Source of the DNA: Dermatophagoides farinae | Taxonomy: Eukaryota; Arthropoda; Arachnida; Sarcoptiformes; Pyroglyphidae | NCBI RefSeq assembly: GCF_024713945.1 | Contig: NC_134679.1 | Location: 5,833,001-5,897,000, forward strand | DNA length: 64,000 bases | Reading direction: 5' to 3' | Shown here: positions 23,347-35,954 of the stretch, piece after piece | How the letters are laid out: each line of letters starts with the position of its first letter | How positions within the stretch are numbered: position 1 is the stretch's first letter | The notes under the pieces: model-generated | What the model was told of the DNA's origin: nothing | Databases searched by the model: none | What the model saw: the letters and a program-made list of their open reading frames with translations, nothing else | Translations under genes and position numbers: made by a program

Positions 23347-25512
23347 AAAAAAACATGAAAAAATATGAAAGCTTGAAATGAAATGAATGAGGTAGCCCAT
23401 TATCTCAATGTTGATTATCGATAATTTTTAATTGATCGCCCTTTTTTTATGGATACACTATGAAATTATGGCCATTTTTTGTAATGGACAAAATAAACTT
23501 GAAATTTTTTTGATGGATACAGAGAAAAATTCATGTGTATAAGTTTGGTGTGCTGGTGGTTGACTCAACCATAGTCATTTTAGACAGCCGGACAACTGAA
23601 CAACAAAAAACCGAAAACCGTCGCCGACAACAAGACGAACTGCCGACATTTATTCTATGTATGTGTGTGTGTGTGTGTGTCTGTCTAATGGTTGAATCGA
23701 TCCAGAAAAAAAACTGTCATTTATATGTCAGGGTTATTGGCATTTCAAAAAGAGGTCAGTTACACGAATAATAAAAAAAAATGTCCAATCACTGAATGTA
23801 CGCGGATATACGGTGCGTGGTTTACTTTTCTTTACTCTTCAAACATCAAACCACCATTAGTAGAACATGTAGAATGACTATAGACGAATCAAACGAATCA
23901 GACGACAACAATAGAATGATTCTGTGTGTGTGTATGTGTGTGTCTAGACTTGTGAAGAAAAAAAAACATTTCTTCTTTTCTATATTGATGTTGATGACGA
24001 TGATGATGTTTGTGAAGTGAGTTGTTGTTGTTGTTGTTGTTGTTGTTGTTATTGAGAAACTGGCTGCCGGTAATAGTACACAGTGAGAAGGAGCAAATAA
24101 AATTGGCTTCCAATCATTGCCGAACACACATATTGTCTGTTCCAGGAACGTGTACATCATTTTATTGACGATGATGATGATGATGAAATAAGAATCTTTT
24201 TTCTTATCCAAATAATATCAAGTGATCGGCGGTAAACTTTTCTCTTACTACCGATTCTCTTTCTCTTTCGTAGAAAAAAAAATTTCCACATTACGTAATT
24301 ATAGCGCCATCCATTATGCTGGCGTTGAAATTGAATTTTCAATTTTCTTACCAGATGTGTTTTGTGATCATCAATGTAATGATCATTTCATATAATTACA
24401 ATGTACAATGGACACATATGTTTACATTTTACGATCAATCAATAAACGAATCAATATGCATACAAAATTGAAAATGATTTTTGAATTTAAAATATTCATT
24501 TCAGAAATTTTTTTTAATTAAAAAAAAATTAAAAATAAAAAGTTTCACTCACTGGCCACTGGATGACGCAACCAATTTTAAAATTCATCATATTTTGTTG
24601 CATCAAAAGAAAAAAAAATTCGATTCGAATTAGATGAATATACTTTGTTCCAAAAAAAAAAAAAAATCATTGGAACTTTTTTTTCGATTGATTTGCATGA
24701 ACCAGGCAGCCTGTACCCACACACACACACACTTGGAGTACCACTACTCTAGGGCCATAATTTTTATATTTCATGTTTGATATTTATTCCATCATCATCA
24801 TCATCATCAGTAATAATAATTGGATTGCCCGCGCGTTCCAACCCGAATATTATTGAAACAAGAAAGTGGAAAAAAAAACTCAAAACGGGTACGGGTGATG
24901 GAAAATTATTGCCAAAAAAAAAAAACAAAAAAAGATTGCTGAACACACACACACTCGATGTGAAACAACCAACCAATACACTCCTCATATCACAATATAT
25001 ACGCATGCGATAAAATGTTCAAAATTTCATTAATTTCAATTATTTTATTTAACTCTCGTCATTCAAGTTTTTTTTTCATCATTTCTGGTTCAGACGACGC
25101 CCGTTTTTTTTTATATTCAGTGTTTTTTTTTCTCTGTGTATTGTATGTCTATGTGTCCATTACTCCCTCCAAATTTTTTTTATTATTTCACATTAAATCT
25201 ATGCTACTACGTGTATTATATGATAGTAATAAAAATGGAAGGGAAAAAAAGTTTCCCTTCGGTGTAGGGTAGTAGACACACACACATACACACAGTTAAT
25301 GTATTTTAAAATTTTTTTTTTTTCATTTAAAAAAACTTAAAAATGGAACCGCACTCACATAACTATTGTTGGAACAAACAAACACACACACACACAGACA
25401 CATATTTATTGAATGACGCATGACTAGCTCTCTCTCTTGTGTTTTTTTTTTCGCAATTGCTTTATAAATATAATATAATAATATGTGAATATATAACAAA
25501 TTTTATATGTAG
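23347..25512. other. Non-coding stretch
   Basis: A + ORF at 23535-23771 has a mixed N-terminal part (MYKFGVLVVDSTIVILDSRT, then TEQQKTENRRRQQDELPTFI) before a (TG)n-derived Cys/Val run; it is unrecognised and probably fortuitous. Other contents are (GTT)10 at 24021-24050, ATG repeats near 24168-24185, A runs near 24651-24666 and CAT repeats near 24792-24808. No gene is supported. Confidence 0.7.
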
Positions 25513-25656
25513 ATGTGTATGACAGGATATTACTGCTACTTCCTTCATCATCATCGTGATGATGATTTAAATAAGATTCATGCTACAGCACTAATTATTA
25601 ATGGTTACTATGAATATGATCAAGATGGCGTTACTTTTCATTTTTGTGGATGTTAA
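25513..25656 (+). CDS. Candidate small Cys/Tyr-containing ORF, 47 codons
   Basis: This ORF runs from ATG 25513-25515 to TAA 25654-25656. The product reads MCMTGYYCYFLHHHRDDD, then LNKIHATALIINGYYEYDQD, then GVTFHFCGC. It has four cysteines, many aromatic residues and a C-terminal CGC, with only a short HHH/DDD contribution from simple repeats. AG at 25511-25512 and GACAG at 25521-25525 are possible acceptors, so it could be a terminal exon instead of a complete small protein; no good polypyrimidine tract precedes either. No signal peptide is present. The family is not recognised. The reverse strand offers a 16-codon MKSNAILIIFIVTINN frame, so strand is not certain. Chance remains possible at this length. 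Confidence 0.2.
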   Translation: MCMTGYYCYFLHHHRDDDLNKIHATALIINGYYEYDQDGVTFHFCGC

Positions 25657-28050
25657 AAATTGAAAATCAATTCATCATAGATAATAATAATAATAGAATA
25701 ATAGAATATGTTGAAAGTTGATCATTTGTTTTTTTTAATTAATTAAAATTAATTAATTAGTTATGTTAATTAGAAATAATTATAACGGTATATAGATGTG
25801 TTAATGAATGAATGAATGATGATGATTGGATGAAAATAATGTTTTTTTTGGGCGTCATTCATTTCATTAACTGTTTTGTTTTCACATTGCCTATAACGAG
25901 ATTTTTTGCATACTGCTGCTGCTGCTTTATACATTGATTAAGCTCCACCGCTTAATGATACAAAAAAAACTAATTAAATCGACTAATGAACACACACACA
26001 CACAGACAGAGACAGAGACAAACACAACACGCATAGTGCATGCATTATATTGAAAAATATATTGTGTGGTTGTGGGCCGCGTTAATTGAACGAAATATTT
26101 TCATTATTTTTTTTTCTTCAAAAATAATCCACCAGAGTGCAATACAGTTTCGAAACAACAGCTAGCATCCACAATGCACAATAAACAATATCCGTTCGTT
26201 TACTTTTGTCGTTTTTTTTTTCTCTCTGGTTCATCATCATCATCATTCGATTAATTGGAAATGGATGTGACAAAAAAAAAGAAAAAGAAAAAGAAAATTG
26301 TATAGACCAAGCGGGAAGTATAGTAATAATGAGCACGATGTGTATATGTGTGCGTTGTTGTTTTGTGCATATTTTGATGATTGTATCACACACACACACC
26401 GATAGAAAATAATAAAACTTGGTTTGGACCGACGCATACATACAGTGTTTCCGTTTTAGTTCAATTTTTTTTGTTTTTTTTTCTGGGTTGGCATCGCCAT
26501 TGCCGAACATGCAAATCGGGCGCCATGAATATTGACATTAAAACTTGGTGTGTGTGTGTGTGTGTGTGTGTAATGGGTGTATATAATAATAATATGATAT
26601 CTATGCATAGAACGCGCATTCATTTTCTATATGTTTGACTATATATAATACATCATCATTAGTTGTTGTTGTTTTTTTTTTGGATCAATTTTGGTTCCAT
26701 GTGTTGTATATATGTACGAAATCATCATTGCTGCTAGTAGCATCATTGTATGGTATAGAATTTTTTTTTTTTTTTTTGGTGTTTTGTTCCAATGGTTCTT
26801 TTATATTCATCTTTCTGCTACTTCATCATTCATTTTCTTTCATTCATTTGGTTTCGTCTACACAGACACACACATATATCTCCCATTGGATCTAATGAGC
26901 CAAATTCATCATTATCCTCATCATCATCATCATCATCGTCGTCGTCGTCGTCGTCATTTCATTCTAATCATACCGCACACAATACAACACAGACACTTTT
27001 TTTTTAGCTCGCGCGCACGGTCTTTATTCGATTTAGTTTTTTTTTCTCATTTTGATTTGGTTTAGTTCGAAACCAAATTTTTTTTTTGTTTTGTTTTGTT
27101 TCTGGTTTTCTGGCACATCCATTTCAGTTGCCGTTTGGCTATCATGCCGAACACACATACACACTACACACACACACGAACCAACAAACGTAAACACATC
27201 ATCCAAACGAAATACCGGCCCTAGAAAAAAAAATTTCTGTTCCTTATTCATTTCTTCAAAATTTCACCAACATCTAATAAAAAAAAACACATGACAACGA
27301 CGGCGATATGGTTTGAGTTTGTGTTTTTGTTGTTTGTTCCTTTGATTCTGATGATGATGATTCAATATAATGGTCCATCATCATCATCATCATCATCATT
27401 ATATATTCACAAACACGTAGCACGCAGCATCATTGATTCACCGGAATATATATGGACAACAAAAAAAAAACTACTACCAAAACTTAAATGTGATCAGTGT
27501 TTGTTTTACTTTTGAATCACACTTTTTTTTCACATTCATTCATTCATTCATATTGATGAAATTATTGTTTTGTTTTTTTGGCTGCACGTGCTAAGTTTTA
27601 CGTGTGTGTCTGTATGTTCAATTCTTGATTCTTTGTTTTTTTTTCATCGGTGTGTGTGTGCGTATGTGGTGTTCATTTTGATTTGATTAGTTGATTGTTG
27701 TTGTTGTTGTTGTTGTTTTTTTTTTCCTACCTGATCATCATAATGTTGTTCATTTCTTGAATATATCCAGAATATTGTAAAATGTGCGCATCGAACAACA
27801 GACGACACACTCACACACACACACAAACACACAATGACCATGTGTTTCGAAAATTTTTATTTTCATTCAATCGGACAGCCAAACCAGCGGATTGTCATTG
27901 GAAAGCACACTATATGTGTCACAGCAAATTTTTTTTTCGATTGAATGATGAAATCAATCAATCAATCAATCAATCAATGATAATGATTGATTAAAAACAA
28001 TGTAAAAAAAATATTCGGCCAGATTTTTTTTTTCATCATCCCATTATGAA
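25657..28050. other. Non-coding microsatellite-rich stretch
   Basis: Contains ATTA repeats near 25736-25760, a (CTG)n run near 25914-25926, (TG)n near 26549-26571, a T run near 26761-26778, a CAT tract passing into (CGT)n at about 26918-26955, CAT repeats near 27376-27399, (GTT)n at 27695-27717 and (AATC)n at 27954-27977. ORFs are repeat translations. No gene is supported. Confidence 0.75.
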
Positions 28051-28286
28051 AGTTCCTAATCAAAAAGTTCCTAATTTCTACACCAAAAAAAAAAAATCAC
28101 ATTCACATCATTCAAACAAATGTGATACAGAAACAGAAAAAAAAGTTCCTAAAAACAAAAAAAAAATGATGATGATTTAAATTCAACGAAAACGAAAAAA
28201 AAAACACTGGTAACCAAAGTTCCTGAAAAAATTGTTTTTTTTTCTATTGAAAATTCCAGAAAATTTCTCAACTAATAGTTCCTAAT
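28051..28286 (+). repeat. Cluster of five AGTTCCTRA motifs
   Basis: AGTTCCTAAT occurs at 28051, 28066 and 28277, AGTTCCTAAA at 28144 and AGTTCCTGAA at 28218, all on the + strand within 236 bp. Spacings are 15, 78, 74 and 59 bp. The motif is not a simple repeat, and the sequence between copies is A-rich and unrelated. The spaced copies could be decayed tandem-repeat units or a binding-site cluster (GGAA/TTCC cores as in ETS or STAT sites); which is unknown. Confidence 0.6.
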
Positions 28287-29849
28287 AAATGAAAAACAAC
28301 GGCAAAGTTATGATAAACGAAAAAAAAACAAAAATCAATATTGTTGATATTTATGAAAAAAATTCTTCTCCCAAAAAGATATCATTGTTATTTTGTATTT
28401 TTTTTTCTGTGTAAAATCCATCCAAAACAAAAAACAAAACAAAAAAATATTCATCAAAGTGCATGTGGAATTCTAAATTCGTATCACCATCATCATCGTA
28501 ATAATCATCGATTGATCAATTTTCAATTTTTTCTTTACTGGTAAGTATAAAATCAATATGCAAAAAAAAAGTCAATGTCAGAAAACAAAATCCATGTATT
28601 CATGTCATCATTATGTTGATGATGATGATGATGATGATTATCGTGGCGGAAAACAACACAAGATTGAAACATGAATATCATGCTGTAGTTGTTGTTGTTG
28701 TTGTTAATGATAATGATAATAATGATGATGACGATGATGATGATCAGTGGTGGTTAATTATCTAAACTCACGAAATACTGAAAATTTTTTTTTGTTTTGT
28801 TTTCGTTATCAAAATCCAATAGTGGAAATAGTAGTGGTGAAAATATTCTGATGACACATTAATTTTTTTCCGATTCTTTGATTGTTGTTGTTGTTGTTGT
28901 TGTTGTTGCTTGATCGACAACAACAGGCAACAACCTTTTTTTTCATCAAAATGACTATCATCATCATCATCATTCTATTGACAATCACTGATTGAATTTT
29001 TAATATATATAGAATATTAATGACCATTATTATCAATCAATATATAACTGCTGCAGCAGCAGCAATGAATGAATCCATATGGTTTGCATTTTCTGTTGTT
29101 GTTGTTGTTGTTGTTTCTTTTGATGATTTTTGTTGTTGTTGTCTTTTTTTCTTTAGCCTGTCACGATCATTAGCATGTCATATTGTTTTTTTTGTCTATT
29201 TCTCTTGGGTTTTCTGTCGTTGTTTGTTACCATTTCTAATTTTTTATTATTATTATTAATAATAAACTTTTGATATCAAACCAGTGGGTGTGTCCATCAT
29301 TATTATTATTATTTAGTCATTCTGTCACGAATTTATTTGGCGATTGGCGTCATTCATTTATTCATTTATTCATTTTTTTTTTAATTATTGACAAGTTTGT
29401 CATTCTGGTTGTTCATTCTTAATTCATCAGTGTCAAATCATCATCATTAGTGTGTAGTGTTTAGTGGATAATAATTATGACGATGATGAAACTACGTTCC
29501 ATTCGTTGATTTTCATTTCATCATCATCATTTCATCATTAAATTTTTACTGCTCGATTAATTTAATGGTGCTCACTCACACGCGCGCATGCATGTTCGTT
29601 CTTGTTAATGAGTTTATTAATGATGATGATGATGATGATCTAGGCGAAATAAAAATAATCAGAGCAAAAGGAAACAATGAGAATGAGAGAAAAAAATATT
29701 AGTATTAATATTAATAATTATAACACACGAGCGACCACAAAATTCTAAACTGTCCAAAAATAACAAAAAAAACGAATTAATTGAAAAAAAACATAAACAT
29801 CAGCCCAAATGGTTTTTTTTACGGTTTTTCACATCTGCGCCACATCGCC

Positions 29850-29895
<46 letters not shown>

Positions 29896-31792
29896 ATTAA
29901 CAGTTGGTTTTTGTTGGTGTTTCATGGTTTATTAATTAAAAATTTATTCGCTTTTTATGATTATAATTAATTTCAATTTTACAAATGAATGAATGGTGTG
30001 CATGATAATGATAATGATAATAATAACCCACTAAACACATGACATACAGAACATTGAACATTGGTGATGATAATGACCACTGCCACCATGGTTCTATGAT
30101 CATCACATATTGATATTGACCAAAGGGTGTGTCGCAAAAAAAAATTTTTTTTTTTCGATACCCGTTAATTTGTAATGACAGCTATCATCATCATCATCAG
30201 ATCCAGATAGAAGCCGTGCCAAAATTCTAAATGTGTTTTATTTGATGTGGGTGTGGGTGTGCTTTTAATTGTTCTAATTGACTTTCTTATTTTCTATTCT
30301 ATTATTCTCTGTGGCTGTTTTTTTTTGTCTATATATATATAATAGAAATATACAATCATTCAATTTTCATTTTCACTGAATTAGTAGTAGTAGTTTTTTT
30401 TTGCCGTTTGCCGTTTGCAATGTTCAATTGTATTAGTTGCACTCTATCATATCACTGTCATTAGCACACTTTAATTTTTTTTTCTCTCTGACGCTTTCTG
30501 ACCAAAATGTCCATTACTTTAATGAGAAATACGACACATTCATTCATATAACACACACATACACACACGAACATTGCGTTGTATTTCTATACGAGAGAGA
30601 GAGAGAGAGATAGAAGAAAATTTTGTTGATTGTTTTGTTTTGTTTTTAATTAATAACGATCGAACAACACAGCCAAAAAAATCCACACACACACACACAC
30701 ACAACAATAATCGAAATCATTCAAAAAGTCTATATGGATCGAATATTTTTGTTTTATTTTTTTTTTTTTTTTTTTTTTTTTTTTGATTGAAAAGAATGAA
30801 CAAAATAAGGTTTGACCACCACCACCACCCCCACCATCACCACTACTATCCTTTTGTGACGAAACATTTTGTCAATAATTTTATATCTACTTCTCACACA
30901 ATGTTTTCCCATCGTTTTATATGTTGTTGGTTGTGGTCATTGTTCATGGTCTTTATTATTGTCCATTATCGTAAATGTTTTTACGTAATTTGATCCGTTT
31001 CAAAAAAAAAAAAAAATTCTATCTATGTTGTTATTCGTGCTTTTGTTTGTTGCTCTTCCTTTCTCTCCCACACATACACCCCATTTAAAAAGGAGTTAAA
31101 TACACGCGTTCATTATTATGGGTTTTTCTGCTGTTGACCATCATATCATAGCCTGACTTAACGAATTGGTTTTGCAAAAAAAAAAACCGAGCAAACAAAA
31201 ATTCAATTCAATCGATAGCCCCATAGTTGTTGTTGTTGTTGTTTTTATTAACACAACAATGAATGTGCGGATAGTATATGACGACCGACATCCATTATTC
31301 GATTTGGTGGGCATGAAATTGTTGTCGTTGTCGTTGTTGTTGTTGTTGTTGTTGTTGCTATGAATTCATTCAACAACAACTATGACCAATGTGGTCAATT
31401 TCAATGTGTGGTTTTTTCAGTTTGACCTTCTGGGTTTTCTTTCTTTTTATTTTTCTTACTTTGGTGTTACGATTTTTTTTTCGATTAAATATTTATATCA
31501 ATGATCAATAACAACAACCAAACGTATTCACATAGCAATTGGCAATATCATTTCCTTTTGTCTTGTATATTCATTTCATTTGGTGAATATTATACCTCTC
31601 TCTCTCACTCTTTTTTGCTTGTTTTCTTTCAGATTCTTCGATTACTTATTAGCTTGTTGTTGTTGTTGTGACCATTAAATTTATGGTCTCCACACACACA
31701 CACACACACACTAACATCACAAATAAAACATGGACATCCACTTCACATGTATGTTTATATGTCATCGTCAGTCAAACACTTTTTTTTTGTTG
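28287..31792. other. Non-coding microsatellite-rich stretch
   Basis: Contains ATG repeats near 28617-28638, (GTT)n at 28686-28705, 28882-28909 and 29096-29116, (CAG)n at about 29050-29063, (ATT)n near 29250, a (GA)n near 30593-30611, a 28-base T run at 30757-30784, a CCA run near 30818-30842 and (GTT)n at 31227-31243 and 31334-31360. The repeat-poor patch at 30030-30250 holds only very short frames. No gene is supported. Confidence 0.75.
29853..29891. repeat. (TG)19 dinucleotide array
   Basis: A pure 39-bp TG array. Confidence 0.95.
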
Positions 31793-31827
31793 TTGGTTGG
31801 TTAGTTGGTTGGTTGGTTGGTTGGTTG
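31793..31827. repeat. (GGTT)n tetranucleotide tract
   Basis: About eight GGTT units with one TTAG interruption. It resembles G-rich telomere-like sequence only superficially: arthropod telomeres are usually TTAGG, which this is not. The paired G runs could form a two-tetrad quadruplex. Confidence 0.85.
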
Positions 31828-33811
31828 TTGTTTAGGGTGATACAATACGGTTAACATTTTTTTTTCTCGTTTGACCATCGCCATCATTATCAATTGGATT
31901 TGTACATTAACAGCAACAGCAGCAGCAGCGACAACAACAACCGATATCCTTGTGAAATAATAATAATAATAATGGTCAATCTAACATCATTTTTTTCTTT
32001 CTTTTATTGAAACAAAAACAAAAAAAAATCGGCACGTCGTCATCATCATTATTGTCGTCGTTTTTTTCTTTCTGGCTTGAATGTATGTGTGTGATTCTCT
32101 CGATTCATTTTTTTTCTGGTTCAATGTGTGTGTATGTGTATATTTCATAGATTTCTAATGAGGCATAAAAAACTTGACTAAATGATGATGATGATGATGA
32201 TTTGCTTACACACCAATACACCAACACACACACACACACATCTTTATTTTATTATCATTAATAATCAATGGACATATTCGGTTCTAGTTTTTTTTTGTTG
32301 TGGTTAGTTAGTTAGTTAGTGTGCGTGATTTATTCATGATTTTTTTTGTTTTGTTTTGTTTTGTTTTTTCCAGTTGACCACAACAACAAATCGTGTTTAT
32401 TATTATTTCGCTTCATTCATTCATTTACACCTTGATTAATTGATTGATTTTTTTTTTGCTTCGTTGTCGAAAATTAATTTTTTTGCATCATTTTTTTTTT
32501 TTTTTGGTTTTTGAATTTTTCATATTCACCATAGTTACCTGACAGCAACAACAACAACAACAACGAGCCAAAATAGAAAGTAGAGAGAGAAAAATTAATG
32601 GAAATTAACTAGACTGATTGACTGATGTTTTCTGTAGCTAAATGCAAAACATAACGTACACAAAAACAGAGAATAACAAAAAAAATAGATACAGCTGCTG
32701 TTTGAGTATATTGCAATATGCACAAACACAAACACAGATGCCAAGCAAATACAACCCAAACTAAACCAAACCAAACCAAACACAACAATATTCCCTCAAT
32801 ATATGCACGATATGCATCCTATTTAGATCCCAGATCCTAGTTGTTGATGATGATGATGGAAAAAATTAATTTGCAAAAATACCAAACATTACAGCAGCAG
32901 CAGCAATATCAGCAGTTTTTTTTTTTTTGTTGTTGTTGGAACGACTAAACTTTATCAATCCTCGTGCTTTGTGCCTTTATTAATGGTCAATTCATTCATT
33001 CATTGAAATGGTGATTCTACCACCACCGCCACCACCACCATCAACCATGTGATAATTAATAATTTTTTTTTGTTTTCTTGAATAAATACTTTTCACATTT
33101 ATTCATTTTTTTGGGGGAGGGGAATGGATTGGTCTATGTTTCGATCGGATACGGATCGATCCATCGTGGATTAGCTTCAATGGTTGGAAAATTGATGACC
33201 ATTTTTTTTCTTCTACATATTTATATATAGTGTGTGTGTGTACAATGTTCTGATATTTTCCTTTTTTTTCGATCCATCCATTCAAAAGTTAATAAAATAT
33301 GCATGCTGTTTATATCGTTAATACTCGAGGTTTTTTTTCTGAATTAACCGGATTTTCGGGTTTGAGAATAAGAGGCGAATCCTAAAATGAAACAAAAAAA
33401 AAAAAAAAAAATAGAACCACTAAATAACCATTTCAATCAGTGTATTTGTTTGTTTTTTTTTTCGAAGTGATAGAGTCTCTCTATCTATTGGATAGTAGCA
33501 ACGAGGGAAAAAAAAGTTGTGTCAAAAAAAATATCATTTTGAAAATTAATGGCATTTCCGAAATGGAACCAGGAAAAAAAACTGAATCAAACTGAAAGAC
33601 CGCAGATTTTTGTTTTTCTCTTTACACACAAACACACACACTCACACCACAAACGACAACTTGAATTGGATGCCAATGAAACAAAAAATATCACCAATTT
33701 TCATTGATTTTTTTTGAATTTTTAATTTAACAACAAAAAAAATGGTTTCAAAAATAATACTTGATTACCAAGTGTTAAATGTCACGTCATTTATTATTAT
33801 CATCAGTGATC

Positions 33812-33848
<37 letters not shown>

Positions 33849-35883
33849 ATCACTGGATGTTAAATGAATGAAAAATTTATTTCAAATCCAAAAAAAAGAT
33901 ATAGATGTGTGTGTGTGTGACCCAAAAGTGACTCGTGTCTCACTGCTGTTGCTGTTGTTGTTGTTGTAAACTTTTGACTTTTCAATCCAAAATTCAAAAA
34001 AAAAAAAAAACCGAAAAACCGAACGGCTGCTCTGTACAATTCAAAATTTTAGAGAGCTTTTTCAGAAAAATTTTTTTTTTTGTTTTGTTTTGTTTTGTTC
34101 CAATTTTATTTTCTACTAGAACAAAACCTGAACAGCAAACAAAACCGGATGGGAAAAAACCGTTCATTTTGGATGTTGATGTTTTTTTTATTTTAAAATT
34201 TCAAAAAAAAAATTTTTTGAAATAAAATAAAAAAAATTGAATTGATTCGATTTCATGGATCCGATTGAATTATCGGTGGCTTTTGAGGTGAAAATGAAAA
34301 AAAAGAACGCTTTTCACGTGGTGTCTCTCTCTCTCTCTTTTCTGTGTACGTGTTGGCTGGTTAATTGATTAAAAATGTGTTATTTAAACGTCATGAAAAT
34401 GACCGTTAATCGAATGCAAGGAATTGTAGAACAAACCGATTGAAATGAAAAAAATAACGGTTATGATGAAAACCAAAATAAAAAAAAACAAACGTAAGCG
34501 ATCGGGTTATTTTTATTTCCGCATTTAGGTCAATTTTTGTGTTTATGCTAAATCAAATGAATTGTTTTTTGTTGTGAATTGATAAATCGTTATGTAAAGA
34601 GCAAAACACAAAACAAAACAAAACAAAAAATTGGGACATTCAACCCATTGTTTGTTCCAAGAATAAAAATTTTTTTTTCATTCCATTTTCATATCGGAAA
34701 TAAAATTCCGATTCCGTTATTATTTTAGATTGATCATTCGATTGTTGATGATGTTTGCAAGTTTTCATTTTCTCATGAATTGTCATCATTTATTGACTAA
34801 TTAATTTTACTTGTTCATTTTTTTTTATAATCATCATCGGCCATCTTAATTCGGCTTTACAAACTGATTCTGACATGAGTATTTTATTCTTGTTGTTTTT
34901 TCATCCATTTTGGGGTTCGATCAATTAACGTTCGAACAACAACGTGAGGGAAAAAAAATTCCAAAGTGGTGGTGGTCCTTTGTACAGAATTTGTTTTCGA
35001 CTGACTCCTGAGGAAGAATAGCCATCAACAACAACAAAAAACATATGAAAAGAAAACTAAAAATCAAAACATTTCTGAAACACTAATTCTCAAATTAAAC
35101 AATAACAACAACGACGACAATAGGAATTAGAGAGAGAGAAAAAAAAACGTTAGAGTGAGATTCATTATGGACGACGACGACGACGACGATTCTTTTCGAG
35201 CTTTTTAGATTTTATCTTTAGTTTTCAGAGTGAAAAAAAAAATTCGTCGGACATGCCATTGTCGAGTATTTAATTAGTGTGTGTGTTTGTGATGAGAAAA
35301 AAAGTGAAAAACCATTATGGCCATTTTTTTGACATTTTGACTTTTGATGACCATCATCATCTTCTCTAATTAAAATTATTGATGATGGGCCTTCCATTTC
35401 AAATTTTTTTTTCATCATCATCATCAAATTGGAAATAATTATCGAATCTTCGAGAACATATTCGGATTTTTTTTGTATTTGCTTTGACGAAATATTTTCT
35501 ACTTCATTTTAAAATTAAATGAATGAAAATTAGATGAATGAAAAAAATGGCGATGGTCAGCACCTGGCCAGCAAAAAAAAAAAAAAAGAAAGTTTTTCCA
35601 CCATTATTTGATTTGATGATCATTATGATGATCATTTCCTATTTATTTTTCAATTTGGTCATAAATTTTTTTTTTTTTGCTATTTTTTCAACCAAACAAA
35701 CAAAAAGATGCCGACAATCATCATCATTTTGATGTATAATAGACTGCATATAGATAGTAGAAGAAAACTTTTTTGTTTTCCCATTCACACATTTTCTATT
35801 CGAATTCATTATAAAGAATTTGCATATCAAGAAGAAAAAAAATACACACACAGAGAGAAAAATTTAATTATTCATTTAGAATC

Positions 35884-35887
<4 letters not shown>
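31828..35887. other. Non-coding microsatellite-rich stretch
   Basis: Contains (CAG/AAC)n near 31912-31940, (TTAG)n near 32304-32320, (CAA)n near 32543-32563, CCA/CCG runs near 33018-33040, a T run near 32488-32505, an A run near 33393-33411, the (CAA)12 array at 33811-33846, (TTTTG)n near 34080-34100, (AAAAC)n near 34604-34628 and (GAC)n at 35170-35189. A GGTTCGA at 34914-34920 resembles a tRNA B box but no cloverleaf is found around it. No gene is supported. Confidence 0.75.
33811..33846. repeat. (CAA)12 trinucleotide array
   Basis: A pure 36-bp CAA array, the longest AAC-type tract on the + strand. Most tracts of this class in the window are in the GTT orientation instead. Confidence 0.95.

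Positions 35888-35950
<63 letters not shown>
35888..35950. repeat. Pure (TC)n array, 63 bp
   Basis: Uninterrupted TC repeats with pyrimidine on the + strand. Pure homopurine/homopyrimidine mirror repeats of this length can form triplex (H-DNA), and GA tracts bind GAGA-type factors in insects; neither is shown here. Confidence 0.97.

Positions 35951-35954
<4 letters not shown>

Noticed and set aside
31793-31827. Telomere-like (GGTT)n, and (TTAG)n near 32304 and 57215
   Set aside because: Units are GGTT and TTAG, not the arthropod TTAGG repeat; short interstitial microsatellites.
34911-34925. GGTTCGA resembling a tRNA B box
   Set aside because: No A box, acceptor stem or cloverleaf could be built around it.
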